Below are positions 1 through 7,276 of a DNA stretch of 12,835 nt, in pieces. Each line of letters begins with the position of its first letter. Positions within the stretch are counted from its first letter, which is position 1. The position numbers were made by a program, and so were the translations under genes. A model generated the notes under the pieces. The model was not told the origin of the DNA. It did no database searches and saw nothing but the letters and a program-made list of their open reading frames with translations. The stretch is from DASZCR01 sp964246705 (lineage in GTDB: Bacteria > Acidobacteriota > Blastocatellia > Pyrinomonadales > Pyrinomonadaceae), in assembly GCA_964246705.1 (NCBI GenBank), contig CAXTRQ010000172.1:1-12835 (forward strand), written 5' to 3'.

Positions 1-2
1 TG

Positions 3-1268
3 AACGTCTGGACGCTGGCGGGTGTGGCCGCCTCAGGCGCGGCGATGGGGATGCAAAGCGCGGCTCATTTCAACTTGGTCAACGGGGCGACGGATGCGGC
101 CACAGCCAGCACGCTTGTGAAGAGGGATGCGAGCGGCGACGCCAGTTTCCGTCGCCTCACCTCCAACATTGCGACCGGCACCTCGCCGCTCGTCGTCTCA
201 AGCACCACGCAAGTCGACAATCTCAATGCCGAGCGGGTGGGCGGGCAGACGCTCACCAATCTCGATACGCGCTTCGTCAATGCGACGGGCAACGACACGA
301 TGTCCGGCACGCTCACCATCACGCTCTTCTCCGGCGCAAGCCCGCAAACTTATGTCGCCAGACTCTCACAGAACACCACGACCGGCGCGGGCACGTCGTC
401 GAACGCGATTCTGCAATTCGATCACAATAACGGCGCGAACGGCAGGCAGTGGAACATCGGGTGCGGCGTCACCGCCTTCAACAATGTCGATAATTTCGGC
501 ATTCGAGACGCGACCGGGAGCGCGACGAGGCTCGTCATTACGCCTGACCCGGCCAATACCAGCGTGCTCTACGGGAACTGGCAGGTGACCGGCTCGCTGT
601 CGAAAGCCTCTGGCACGTTCCTCATTGATTCATTGCTCGACCCGGCGAATCGTAATCTGCGCTACGGGTTTATCGAAGGGCCGATCTACGACCTGCTGCA
701 TCGAGGGCGCGTGCGACTCACAGACGGGCGGGCTGAAATCAATCTGGACGATTATTTCAAGATGACACGTGGACAGTTCGAGGCGCTGACGCAGAACGTG
801 CAGGGGTTCGCGTGGAACGAGGAAGGTTGGACGCCGGTGCGCGTCGAGCGGATCGCAGGCGCGCGAGTGACCATTATCGCGCAGGACGCAGCCTGTCATG
901 ATGTGGTGGGATTCATGGTATGCGGCGAGCGAAATGACCCCTTCATCCGCGCATCGGGGACGACCGACGAGAACGGCCACATGATCGTCGAGTTCGACAA
1001 GCCTGAACCGACGCCGGAGCAACTCGCTGCGCTCAACTCGGAGACGGTCATTGAAGTGGTTGAGAGCGAGGAGATGGTCAGGGAGGATGAAGTGAAAACG
1101 GAGGTGGTGGTTGAATTGATGGGACTCAAAGGGTATCCGCAATACCCGGAAGTCCACGAGTGTGAGATGCCGACGCGCGAGGTGACGACGAAAACAGTCG
1201 TCGCCACTGAGCGGGAGGATACTCCTTCAGAGCATCAAGATTCGTCTCAAGAGAGGGCGGAAGGATAA
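3..1268 (+). CDS. Phage tail-fibre-like protein, 5' end outside window
   Basis: The reading frame is open to the left edge (first full codon at 3), so the GTG at 24 is probably internal and the gene is 5'-truncated by the window. Residues below count from that GTG. Residues about 30-100 are Ser/Thr/Asn/Gly-rich beta-type sequence typical of tail-fibre shafts, including 'DTMSGTLTI' and 'LDTRFVNATG'. From about 194 there is a second module with 'SGTFLIDSLLDPANRNLRY' followed by 'FIEGP', which resembles the 'F.IDHPLDP.NK.L.HS..E.P' C-terminal region shared by phage tail fibres and bacterial surface proteins. The last 100 residues are very rich in Glu, Val and Thr and may form a charged tail. Role inferred: receptor-binding or surface fibre. 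No other phage structural gene lies in view, so it may belong to a prophage to the left or be an isolated surface gene. Confidence 0.7.
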   Translation, partial: NVWTLAGVAASGAAMGMQSAAHFNLVNGATDAATASTLVKRDASGDASFRRLTSNIATGTSPLVVSSTTQVDNLNAERVGGQTLTNLDTRFVNATGNDTMSGTLTITLFSGASPQTYVARLSQNTTTGAGTSSNAILQFDHNNGANGRQWNIGCGVTAFNNVDNFGIRDATGSATRLVITPDPANTSVLYGNWQVTGSLSKASGTFLIDSLLDPANRNLRYGFIEGPIYDLLHRGRVRLTDGRAEINLDDYFKMTRGQFEALTQNVQGFAWNEEGWTPVRVERIAGARVTIIAQDAACHDVVGFMVCGERNDPFIRASGTTDENGHMIVEFDKPEPTPEQLAALNSETVIEVVESEEMVREDEVKTEVVVELMGLKGYPQYPEVHECEMPTREVTTKTVVATEREDTPSEHQDSSQERAEG

Positions 1269-1432
1269 TGCGTGCCACCCACCCGCAAAGAGAGCGACGC
1301 GGACATCTCCGGCGTGGGCGCGCATTCAACGTATCAGGCATTCAAGTCTTGCGAATGAAAGCAATGCTATCCGCGCTCCGTGTGATTATTCCCATAACTT
1401 ACCCGCCGCTGGAAACATAAGATGGTTGATCC

Positions 1433-1562
1433 GCACATTTGATGATGGTAAATGCGGTAAGCTTCAAACGGTCAACATCTTGCCGGAATTTCATCTCAAC
1501 CTGACCGAAGTCTGTAAACTGCTCTGACGTAGAAGCTTTCAGCATAGCATCATCAAATGTGC
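1433..1562. repeat. 15-bp perfect inverted repeat in gene-poor spacer
   Basis: GCACATTTGATGATG at 1433-1447 is the exact reverse complement of 1548-1562. Pairing continues imperfectly inward: AAGCTTC at 1459-1465 pairs with GAAGCTT at 1532-1538, and CGGTCA at 1469-1474 pairs with TGACCG at 1502-1507. The whole segment can therefore fold into a long interrupted stem. Outside the arms a weaker match (GGAAA near 1411, TTTCC near 1578) may extend it. It could be a small non-autonomous mobile element or the stem of a structured RNA; no target-site duplication was identified. Confidence 0.5.
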
Positions 1563-1640
1563 AAGAGAGCCATAAGATTTCCGCAGAACCAGTGGTGGCT
1601 GTCTATTTGTACCTTAAGATTGCCCTGCGGGAAGCATAAA

Positions 1641-1657
1641 GGTTCCGCTTAGGAACC
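1641..1657. other. Small hairpin GGTTCC-N5-GGAACC
   Basis: A 6-bp perfect stem with a 5-nt loop, lying inside the wider inverted pair TTGTACC (1607-1613) and GGTACAA (1672-1678). No T-run follows on either strand, so it is not a convincing terminator. The rest of 1269-1733 holds only the inverted repeat and gene-like fragments listed separately. Confidence 0.3.
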
Positions 1658-1733
1658 ATAACCATTCCGTTGGTACAACTGCGTAGATAAGACTTCCCTC
1701 CGCATCATAAAAATCAAGTCAATTAGGAAATTA

Positions 1734-1946
1734 ATGGCGACAAACGCTCCCCTGCAGCTGCGCCGTAACGGCGAAGGAGACCAGAATGTTTATTGCTTAG
1801 ACGGGCCTGCGCCAAATGGGTCTGAACAAGTTGTGAACCTCCTGAAGATCCTCAGCCACGCGCGCTCGACATTCCGCCATCGGCGTTCATTGTCGTCAAT
1901 CCTTCGAGACCAACGTGCGATTTTGAATTATGAAGCGAGGGCTTAA
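1734..1946 (+). CDS. Doubtful 70-aa ORF, tail-to-tail overlap with the repeat-protein gene
   Basis: The ATG at 1734 is preceded by AGGA at about 9 nt, and the first 40 residues have a plausible composition ('GEGDQNVYCLDGPAPNGSEQ'). The last 30 codons run antisense through the 3' end of the large minus-strand gene and are Arg/Ser-rich, which is typical of shadow translation. It may be the 5' stub of a gene truncated where the repeat-protein operon begins, or chance. No family recognised. Confidence 0.22.
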   Translation: MATNAPLQLRRNGEGDQNVYCLDGPAPNGSEQVVNLLKILSHARSTFRHRRSLSSILRDQRAILNYEARA

Positions 1947-4900
1947 TCATTGTTCGGGCGCGCGTGAGTTCGCCCCTTATGAATCTCGCCTGTGCCTCAC
2001 GCAACGCTTTCAGAAACGAGTCGCGGTCTGTGCTCTCGAAGGCGTCAAACAAACGGTTCAGCCATGCGCGATAAGACTTCAACTTCTCGTGGTGTGTGAT
2101 GAAATACTTCGTGCCGTCAAACCTCCAAGAGCCCTTAACTTTGAACGCCGCGGGCTGTTGCTTTACCTCGTCAATTAACGCGTTGAGTTTACCCGACACC
2201 TGTTCTTCGCGGTCGAGGGCGAACAGGCTTGCGATCTCGATAGCGCGCAACGCCGCCTTGGTATTGACCGGCACGTCCCGAATGGCTAAGAGGGAGTCGA
2301 TGCGCTGGTTACACTGAGAGAATCGGCTGGTGGTGAAGTTCGATTCGGCGAACTCCACCTGCGTGTTCAGGTCGTCCTTATGCCGCGCCAGCCATTGCTC
2401 TTGTAAGGCGAATGCCTTATCGAACTCGAACGTCTCCTCGTGGTAAAGCGAGCTTAGACCCTGATAGGCATCCTGCGCATCCGGGAAGAGTCGCAGGACG
2501 CCTGTGTAAGTGTCGCGCGCTTCCGTCCATTTGTTGAGTAAGTAATAGCCGCTAGCCAGAACTAACTGCGCCGAAACCCATTCCTGCGAGGCACTTTCAG
2601 GGGGGTAGATTTTCACCCCGCCGCTACTCGCCGACAGAACCTCGTCGGCTGCCGCCATCGCATCTTTCAAGTTAGTGAGGCGGTCTACCCCAGTCGCTTG
2701 GCGTGCCGAATCAAGCAGCGACGTGGCAAGGTTAAGCTGCGCCCCCGCCCACTCCGATGGGAATCTCTCGGGCGTGTAGACTTTGACTCCGGCGACGCTT
2801 ACCGTTAACACAGCCTTGCTCGCCTCGACGGCTTCGTTCAGAGGTTTGGCGCTCTCCGGGACTTCCGTCCGGCGACTCATCTCGCTCAAAGCTCCGGCCA
2901 GCGCATTCTGCGCCATCGCCCACTCGCTCGGAGATATCTCGGGCGTGCAAAACAGCGCGCCCGCAATCCTCAAAGTGAGAATCGCCCTGTAACCCGCAAC
3001 GGCCTTATTAATGTGCGAGAGCGCTTCGCCCTGTTCCGCTCGGCGGCTCAACTCGATTAAGGCCGAGCCCTGCCAATACTGCGTCTGCGCCCAACCCATC
3101 GGATTTCTCTCGGGAGGGAACGCATTCAGCACGGCATCGTAATTGGCGACCGCGTTTTTCAGGTGCGTCAAACTCTCATCCCCTTGCGTCCAGCGGCTAA
3201 GCTCGACTAGGGCTCCGGCCAATGCGTTCTGATTCGTCCCCCACGCTTGCGGAAACCTCGTCGGGTTGTAAACCTCTACCCCCTTGACGGTCGCCTCGGG
3301 AATCGCCCGGTACGCGGCGACAGCCTCTTTAAGATGCGTAAGACTCTCCGGCCATTCCGTGCGATGGCTCATGGCCATGAGGGATCCCGCCAGAATGCTC
3401 TGCGTCGCCCCCCACGTTTCCGCGAACCTTTCAGGAGTAATCAACTCCGCGCCGTCCTTGTTCGCCTTCAGAACTTTCCTGCACGCGGTAATCGCATCGT
3501 TCAAGTATCTGATACCTTCTGGCCCCTGCGTCCGTCGGCCCATCTCAAGTGAAGCATTGGCGATGGCGTTCTGTATCCCGGCCCACTCCCCGGGAAACTT
3601 CTCGGGTGTGTATATACTCACGCCCGACTTGCTCGCGTTCAAAGCTTCATTGCCCGCCGCAATCGCGTTACTTAAATGCACGCGGCTTTCAGGCTCTTGC
3701 GTCCGGGCGCTCAGACTAATCAGGCTGAGGCTCAACAAGTTCTGGGCCATGAGCCACTCTTTCGGATACTTCTCGGGCGTGTAGACCTTCACCCCGGTGC
3801 TGCTTGCCTCCATAATCGCCCGGGCCGCCGCGATGCTATCGTTGAGGCTGGTGAGGCTTTCCGGCTCCCTCACTCTGCTACCATATTCAGCTAAGACTTT
3901 CGCCAGCGTGAGCTGCGCCAGCACCCAGTCCTGTGGGAACTTCTCGGGCGTGTAGATTCTTCCTGCGGCACCGCCCGCTGCCAGAATTGCCTTATAGGAA
4001 TCGACGGCATCTTTCAGACGCTTGACGCCCTCCGGCCCTTCCATCCGTCGGCCCGACTCGTACAAGGAGGCTCCCAGAAGGAGCTGCACCTGCACCCATT
4101 CGCGCGGAAACTTTTCGGGCGTGAAGATTATCTTCCCGGCGTCGTTTGCTTCGAGAACCACTCTGCTCTCCGCGATGCCGTCGTTCAAATACCTGAGGCC
4201 GTCAGCCCCTTCAGCCCTTTGACTCAACTCCATTAAGGCGTAGCCCAACGACCTATGCGCATTCCTCCACTCCTTCGGGTACTTCTCAGGCGTGTAGACT
4301 TTCACCCCGCCAGTGTTCGCCTCCAGTATCGACTTGTAGACGGCGACCGCGTTCTTCAATTGTGTGACGCTCTCCGGCCCTTCCGTACGACGGCCCAAGT
4401 CGATATAAGCCATGGCTAGGGCGTCCTTCGTTGCCTCCCATTCGTGCGGCAGCCTCACCGACGTGCATAGCTTAACTCCAGCCTCGCTTTCCGACAGAGT
4501 CGCCTCTAAGGTGGTGATCTCATTCTTAATGTGGGCAATGCCCTCCGCCCCTTCAGTCCGGCTGCTCAAGTCGGATAAGATGTAGGCCGTTGCGTTATTC
4601 GCTGTCACCCACATCTCCGGCGACTTCTCCCGAAGGTAGACTCTTACTCCGACGCGCTTCTCATTTAGGATCGTCTTGAAGGCGGCAATCGCGTTGTTCA
4701 TAATCGTGACGGCGTCCGTCCCTTCAGCCTGACTGCCCTTTTCCCACAGAGCCAGACCCAGGAACATCTCTGACATTATCCATATCTCCGGCGTCTTCTC
4801 AGGTGTGAAGAGCTTTTCTCCCTCCTTGCTCATCGCCAGTATTTCATTGCACGCGGCGATTATCTCGTCCGAGTGCGTAAGCTTTTCGTTCCCCGCTGCC

Positions 4901-5991
4901 GTGAAATCCTTGACGGCCGGAACCATCACCGACATGAGCTTCGCTACCGCCCAAGCCACCGATGCGCGTTCGATGGAGTTGAGGGCTTCGACTCTGCGCA
5001 AGGCGTTTGACGATTCGTTGATGAAATTGTTCTGCCTTCTGACTTCATCGCTCGCGGTTAACTGCGCCTGTATCGCCGTGACGCTGATAGCAAAGTTTAC
5101 GTAAGTCCAGTCTTGCGAAAAGTCCTCCCTCGAAAAAATCTTCTCCTCGAAGAGTTGTTCGAGCTGCCTGAATACCGCCAGCGCCTCCATGTATCTCTTG
5201 CCGTTCATGAAGATGTTTCCGCGGAGCCTGAACTTCTCTATTCTACTGCCGTTGGTCTTGAGTCCTTTTTCGCGCTCCTGTCTGGCAAACCTGGCGTCCT
5301 CCTCGATGTTATCCGTGAGTTTAAGGACTTGGGCCAAGTCGCCGTTCCAGTATGCTTGGCGCGCCTGCTCCTGTTCGTTGACGGCCTGCTTGCTATGCGC
5401 CCAATCGTCCAGAGCCGTCTTTATTTCGTCTATGGGTATTTCATACTCCTCCGAATACTTTTTTAAGAAGCCATACTTCTCTCTCTCCTGCTTGAGGTCG
5501 CCCATCTCGTCCTTGAGGGCGACCGCCTCACCGCTTTTTTGCGTCAGGACTTTCTGGATGTTGGCGAGCTTCCCGGTCAGGTTATTGACGCTCTTCTCGT
5601 ACGCCTCTACGATTGCGCCGAGCCTCTCTCGATTTAAGTGGGCGGCGACGGAACGGGGGGGGACGATGGTGACTCTGAACTTTATCTCCTTGAAAGAAAT
5701 CTCCTGCGTCTGGCACTGGCCGAATATCGGATCGAACACCCTCCATCTGTTGACGCGAATCGTCACAGGTTGTCCGGGCTTGAATTGCGCGTCGGGCAGG
5801 ATGGCCGAGAAGTGTCCGTCGCCATCGGTCACGGCCGTCCCGGCCCCGACTATCACGATGGTGACGCTCGGACGCGGGACGTTGTTCCCGTCGTAGACGT
5901 ATCCCGAAAGCTTGGAGTGTTGTCCGAACGCGGTCCCCGCGAGGCCGATGACGAATAAGACGGAGAGGGAGAGGCGTGTTCTATTTATCAT
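1852..5991 (-). CDS. Exported giant protein with 57-aa helical (TPR-like) repeats
   Basis: 1379 aa. Residues 1-23 form a signal peptide (MINR, hydrophobic core, AFG), so the protein should be periplasmic or exported. Residues about 27-110 look like a CarboxypepD_reg beta-sandwich ('SGYVYDGNNVPRPSV', 'VTDGDGHFSA'). About 118-245 is highly charged and probably coiled coil, and 250-395 is alpha-helical. Residues 396-1129 hold 13 tandem repeats with consensus TPEKFPxEW, xxxQNxLAxAL, SRRTEGPES, LxxAVAAYxxxL and GVKVY; a partial 14th merges into more ordinary TPR-like helices up to the C-terminus. The repeats recall the bacterial TPR class with 'WAxTQNNLGxAL' and 'AVxAYRxAL' cores, known as protein-interaction scaffolds. 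The ATG overlaps the stop of the upstream gene (ATGA), implying translational coupling. No catalytic motif is visible; a scaffold or binding role is inferred. Confidence 0.85.
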   Translation of the reverse strand: MINRTRLSLSVLFVIGLAGTAFGQHSKLSGYVYDGNNVPRPSVTIVIVGAGTAVTDGDGHFSAILPDAQFKPGQPVTIRVNRWRVFDPIFGQCQTQEISFKEIKFRVTIVPPRSVAAHLNRERLGAIVEAYEKSVNNLTGKLANIQKVLTQKSGEAVALKDEMGDLKQEREKYGFLKKYSEEYEIPIDEIKTALDDWAHSKQAVNEQEQARQAYWNGDLAQVLKLTDNIEEDARFARQEREKGLKTNGSRIEKFRLRGNIFMNGKRYMEALAVFRQLEQLFEEKIFSREDFSQDWTYVNFAISVTAIQAQLTASDEVRRQNNFINESSNALRRVEALNSIERASVAWAVAKLMSVMVPAVKDFTAAGNEKLTHSDEIIAACNEILAMSKEGEKLFTPEKTPEIWIMSEMFLGLALWEKGSQAEGTDAVTIMNNAIAAFKTILNEKRVGVRVYLREKSPEMWVTANNATAYILSDLSSRTEGAEGIAHIKNEITTLEATLSESEAGVKLCTSVRLPHEWEATKDALAMAYIDLGRRTEGPESVTQLKNAVAVYKSILEANTGGVKVYTPEKYPKEWRNAHRSLGYALMELSQRAEGADGLRYLNDGIAESRVVLEANDAGKIIFTPEKFPREWVQVQLLLGASLYESGRRMEGPEGVKRLKDAVDSYKAILAAGGAAGRIYTPEKFPQDWVLAQLTLAKVLAEYGSRVREPESLTSLNDSIAAARAIMEASSTGVKVYTPEKYPKEWLMAQNLLSLSLISLSARTQEPESRVHLSNAIAAGNEALNASKSGVSIYTPEKFPGEWAGIQNAIANASLEMGRRTQGPEGIRYLNDAITACRKVLKANKDGAELITPERFAETWGATQSILAGSLMAMSHRTEWPESLTHLKEAVAAYRAIPEATVKGVEVYNPTRFPQAWGTNQNALAGALVELSRWTQGDESLTHLKNAVANYDAVLNAFPPERNPMGWAQTQYWQGSALIELSRRAEQGEALSHINKAVAGYRAILTLRIAGALFCTPEISPSEWAMAQNALAGALSEMSRRTEVPESAKPLNEAVEASKAVLTVSVAGVKVYTPERFPSEWAGAQLNLATSLLDSARQATGVDRLTNLKDAMAAADEVLSASSGGVKIYPPESASQEWVSAQLVLASGYYLLNKWTEARDTYTGVLRLFPDAQDAYQGLSSLYHEETFEFDKAFALQEQWLARHKDDLNTQVEFAESNFTTSRFSQCNQRIDSLLAIRDVPVNTKAALRAIEIASLFALDREEQVSGKLNALIDEVKQQPAAFKVKGSWRFDGTKYFITHHEKLKSYRAWLNRLFDAFESTDRDSFLKALREAQARFIRGELTRARTMIKPSLHNSKSHVGLEGLTTMNADGGMSSARG
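2605..4806 (-). repeat. Coding tandem repeat, 13 units of 171 bp (one of 150 bp)
   Basis: Each unit encodes 57 residues beginning TPEK(F/Y)PxEW. On the plus strand it is recognisable by recurring 'TTCTCGGGCGTGTAGA'-like blocks. Unit 10 (residues 909-958) is 50 aa because the usual 'GVKVY' linker is missing. Units 4-8 are closest to consensus, while units 1-3 and 9-12 are more diverged, suggesting growth by unequal exchange in the middle. Unit 14 starts at residue 1130 with PPES and decays after its first helix. Confidence 0.85.
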
Positions 5992-6689
5992 CGCTTCTTT
6001 GTGAGATGTGCCGTGGGCGGGTAGTCGCCGAGGACTACGTCCTTGAGGTAAGGGTTGGGCGTGTAGCCCTCTAAAACGACGCGCAGGCGTACCCTGTCGC
6101 CGAGCTTCAGGGGCAGGTTCTCCATGTTGAATACACCGTCGCTCGAAGTCTCAACCGGGGTCATGCCACGCACGTCGTCGAGCGTGACCTTCGCCCCTTG
6201 AAGCGGCACCTCTTTCTGATCGACGACCGAGCCCGACAGCCCGACGCTCCTTTCGGCCTCTGCCTGCGGCGTCAGAAGGATGTCCTCCAACTCTTTCTTC
6301 GCGGACACATCCACGCGACGTTCGTATACGTCGTACCCGCTCGCCTCGACTCGCACCTTGATCTCCCTCGCTTCATCGGGCAGGTCGAAAGTAAAGACGC
6401 CTTCCGAGTCTGTGTAGATGAGCGGCGGCAGACCTTTGCCTTCAAGAGCTACTTTCGCGCGGGCAATCGAGCGCCCCCTGCGGCTATCTGACACGCGCCC
6501 CCTGAACGCGACGGTATGGGACGGGTCGCCGGAGATTTTAGGGAGAACTATCTTGACGAAAGTTCCCGTCAGCCCAACCAGCGCGCCGATGAGGGCGACG
6601 ATGACGGTCGACCTTTTGTACCATGGCAGGACTTCCTCGGCATCGCCGCTCGGGATCTTCTTCAGCCTCTTCTGCGGTGCGTCGGGCAT
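5988..6689 (-). CDS. Membrane-anchored protein with two CarboxypepD_reg Ig-like domains
   Basis: 233 aa. The N-terminus is short and polar (residues 1-26, Lys-rich, probably cytoplasmic), followed by one transmembrane segment at about 27-49 (STVIVALIGALVGLTGTF). Two beta-sandwich modules follow at about 61-139 and 150-230, each with the regulatory-like pattern: 'GRVSDSRRGRSIARAKVAL' with 'TDSEGVFTFDLP', and 'GSVVDQKEVPLQGAKVTL' with 'SSDGVFNMENLP'. Such domains are non-catalytic and commonly sit on exported or surface proteins. A GGAG box (6698-6701 on the opposite strand) lies 8 nt before the ATG. It is the first gene of a two-gene operon, and the next gene also carries this domain type, so the two proteins may assemble at the membrane. 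No enzyme motif seen. Confidence 0.78.
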   Translation of the reverse strand: MPDAPQKRLKKIPSGDAEEVLPWYKRSTVIVALIGALVGLTGTFVKIVLPKISGDPSHTVAFRGRVSDSRRGRSIARAKVALEGKGLPPLIYTDSEGVFTFDLPDEAREIKVRVEASGYDVYERRVDVSAKKELEDILLTPQAEAERSVGLSGSVVDQKEVPLQGAKVTLDDVRGMTPVETSSDGVFNMENLPLKLGDRVRLRVVLEGYTPNPYLKDVVLGDYPPTAHLTKKR

Positions 6690-6804
6690 GCTTCAATCTC
6701 CACGAAGGCCGCGCGGCGTGAGTGGTGAACGGGGCGCGCCGTCGAAGATTGCCGGGCGGCTGAGTCAAGTGATGCGGCTGTAGGAGTTCGTAAGGACAAG
6801 CAAA

Positions 6805-6873
6805 AGTCTACGAGTGAAAGAATCGGCGCAGCGCAGATACTAGCATAAGAAGCGGTGTATGTTAATAGTAGAC
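6805..6873. repeat. Diverged copy of a segment also found at 11227-11274
   Basis: This stretch and 11227-11274 share, in the same order, AGTC, CGAGT(T)GAA, the exact 12-mer GAATCGGCGCAG (6820-6831 and 11240-11251), TACT, GCGG and AGTAGAC. Spacers differ, this copy being longer. It abuts the putative left end of the IS5-type remnant. It could be a dispersed intergenic repeat or remains of a common insertion boundary; chance similarity is not excluded for the weaker blocks. Confidence 0.35.
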
Positions 6874-7117
6874 CTCTTGCAAAAGTCGGTTAGATGATGC
6901 GACAAGTAGTTCACAAGGAAAGCACTTGGTGAGCTACGAACAATTAAAGAAGTTACGGCCCGCCTTATTCAAGCGGTATTGCGGAGTTAAACCCCACATG
7001 TCCCCAAAGATGGTCGAAGTGTATGCGAAGCATCTACAACAGAGCCGCCGCAAACGGTGGCGCTGCTCGTCCGTGATCGAAACCGGTGTGGCTATCTTTC
7101 TTTTCGCCATGCTCTAA
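6871..7117 (+). mobile_element. IS5-type insertion sequence remnant, left end only
   Basis: The sequence GACCTCTTGCAAAAGTCG at 6871-6888 resembles the 'GA(G)ACC.TTTGCAAAA' termini common in IS5-related elements, and a transposase-like N-terminus begins about 40 bp downstream. No matching right inverted repeat (reverse complement of the left end) is seen before the next gene at 7277, so the element is truncated and should be immobile. The family call rests on recalled terminal and protein patterns. Confidence 0.45.
6926..7117 (+). pseudogene. IS5-family transposase, N-terminal stub
   Basis: 63 codons from TTG at 6926 (GTG at 6929 is an alternative), with AGGA about 6-9 nt upstream. 'SYEQLKKLRPALFKRYCGVK' and 'MVEVYAKHLQQSRRKR' match the helical N-terminus of IS5-type transposases, where a '(F/L)KRLTGV...F..MV' helix precedes a Lys/Arg-rich linker. 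Full-length members are roughly 250-300 aa with a DDE catalytic core. Here homology-like sequence stops after about 45 residues, and the last 18 ('IETGVAIFLFAML') do not look like the family. It is therefore a truncated, non-functional relic. Confidence 0.5.
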
Positions 7118-7147
7118 TATTATCACTTTCCCGCCCTTCGTTATTTG

Positions 7148-7165
7148 ACTCAAAATGTTTTGAGT
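7148..7165. promoter_or_regulatory. Palindrome ACTCAAAA-TG-TTTTGAGT upstream of ATPase gene
   Basis: Perfect 8-bp arms with a 2-bp centre, about 110 bp before the ATPase start codon. A second small inverted repeat, GAATTA-N4-TAATTC at 7215-7230, lies between them. The size and symmetry fit a dimeric repressor operator; neither has a T-run typical of a terminator. Assignment as an operator is inference. Confidence 0.35.
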
Positions 7166-7276
7166 TGGCCTTAAGACATCATTACGAGAGACTAGTAAGC
7201 AGGCTTGAAGTATGGAATTAGGTTTAATTCAACCCTTCATAGGTCGGAATTAACTATTGCTAAGTAACAAAAGGGT

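Larger units (their letters stand above)
1399..1718 (-). pseudogene. Possible frameshifted gene remnant, minus strand
   Basis: No intact gene is present, but two adjacent minus-strand frames read like protein. From 1718 down to a stop at 1614-1616 the frame gives a stretch containing 'DFYDAEGSLIYAVVPTEW' and 'LSGTFMLPAGQS'. In another frame, open from 1602 down to the TAA at 1399-1401 with an internal ATG at 1543-1545, it contains 'FTDFGQVEMKFRQDVDRLK' and 'LTAFTIIKC'. The third frame around 1560-1640 also reads plausibly ('NLKVQIDSHHWFCGN'), so more than one indel would be needed to restore a single protein. I recognise no family. It could equally be non-coding sequence with fortuitous open frames, since a perfect inverted repeat overlaps it. 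Confidence 0.25.

Noticed and set aside
127..588. Overlapping plus-strand frame of 153 codons in the tail-fibre gene
   Set aside because: Arg/Ser/Pro-rich out-of-frame reading of the fibre gene, a usual artefact in GC-rich coding DNA.
3284..3784. Plus-strand frame of 166 codons with repeated 'SGxCVR' phrases
   Set aside because: The repetition is the antisense reading of the 57-aa coding repeat, not an independent protein.
2605..4806. Tandem repeats as a non-coding satellite or recombination artefact
   Set aside because: The frame is intact over all units and changes preserve W, Q, L and A helix positions, so this is a coding repeat.
5189..5896. Long plus-strand open frame (235 codons) opposite the giant repeat gene
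   Set aside because: Antisense to the signal peptide, CarboxypepD_reg and coiled-coil regions of a well-supported gene; Ser/Leu/Arg-rich shadow translation without its own features.
7148..7165. Intrinsic terminator for the IS remnant
   Set aside because: The arms are AT-rich and no T-run follows the stem; an operator-like palindrome is more fitting, though unproven.
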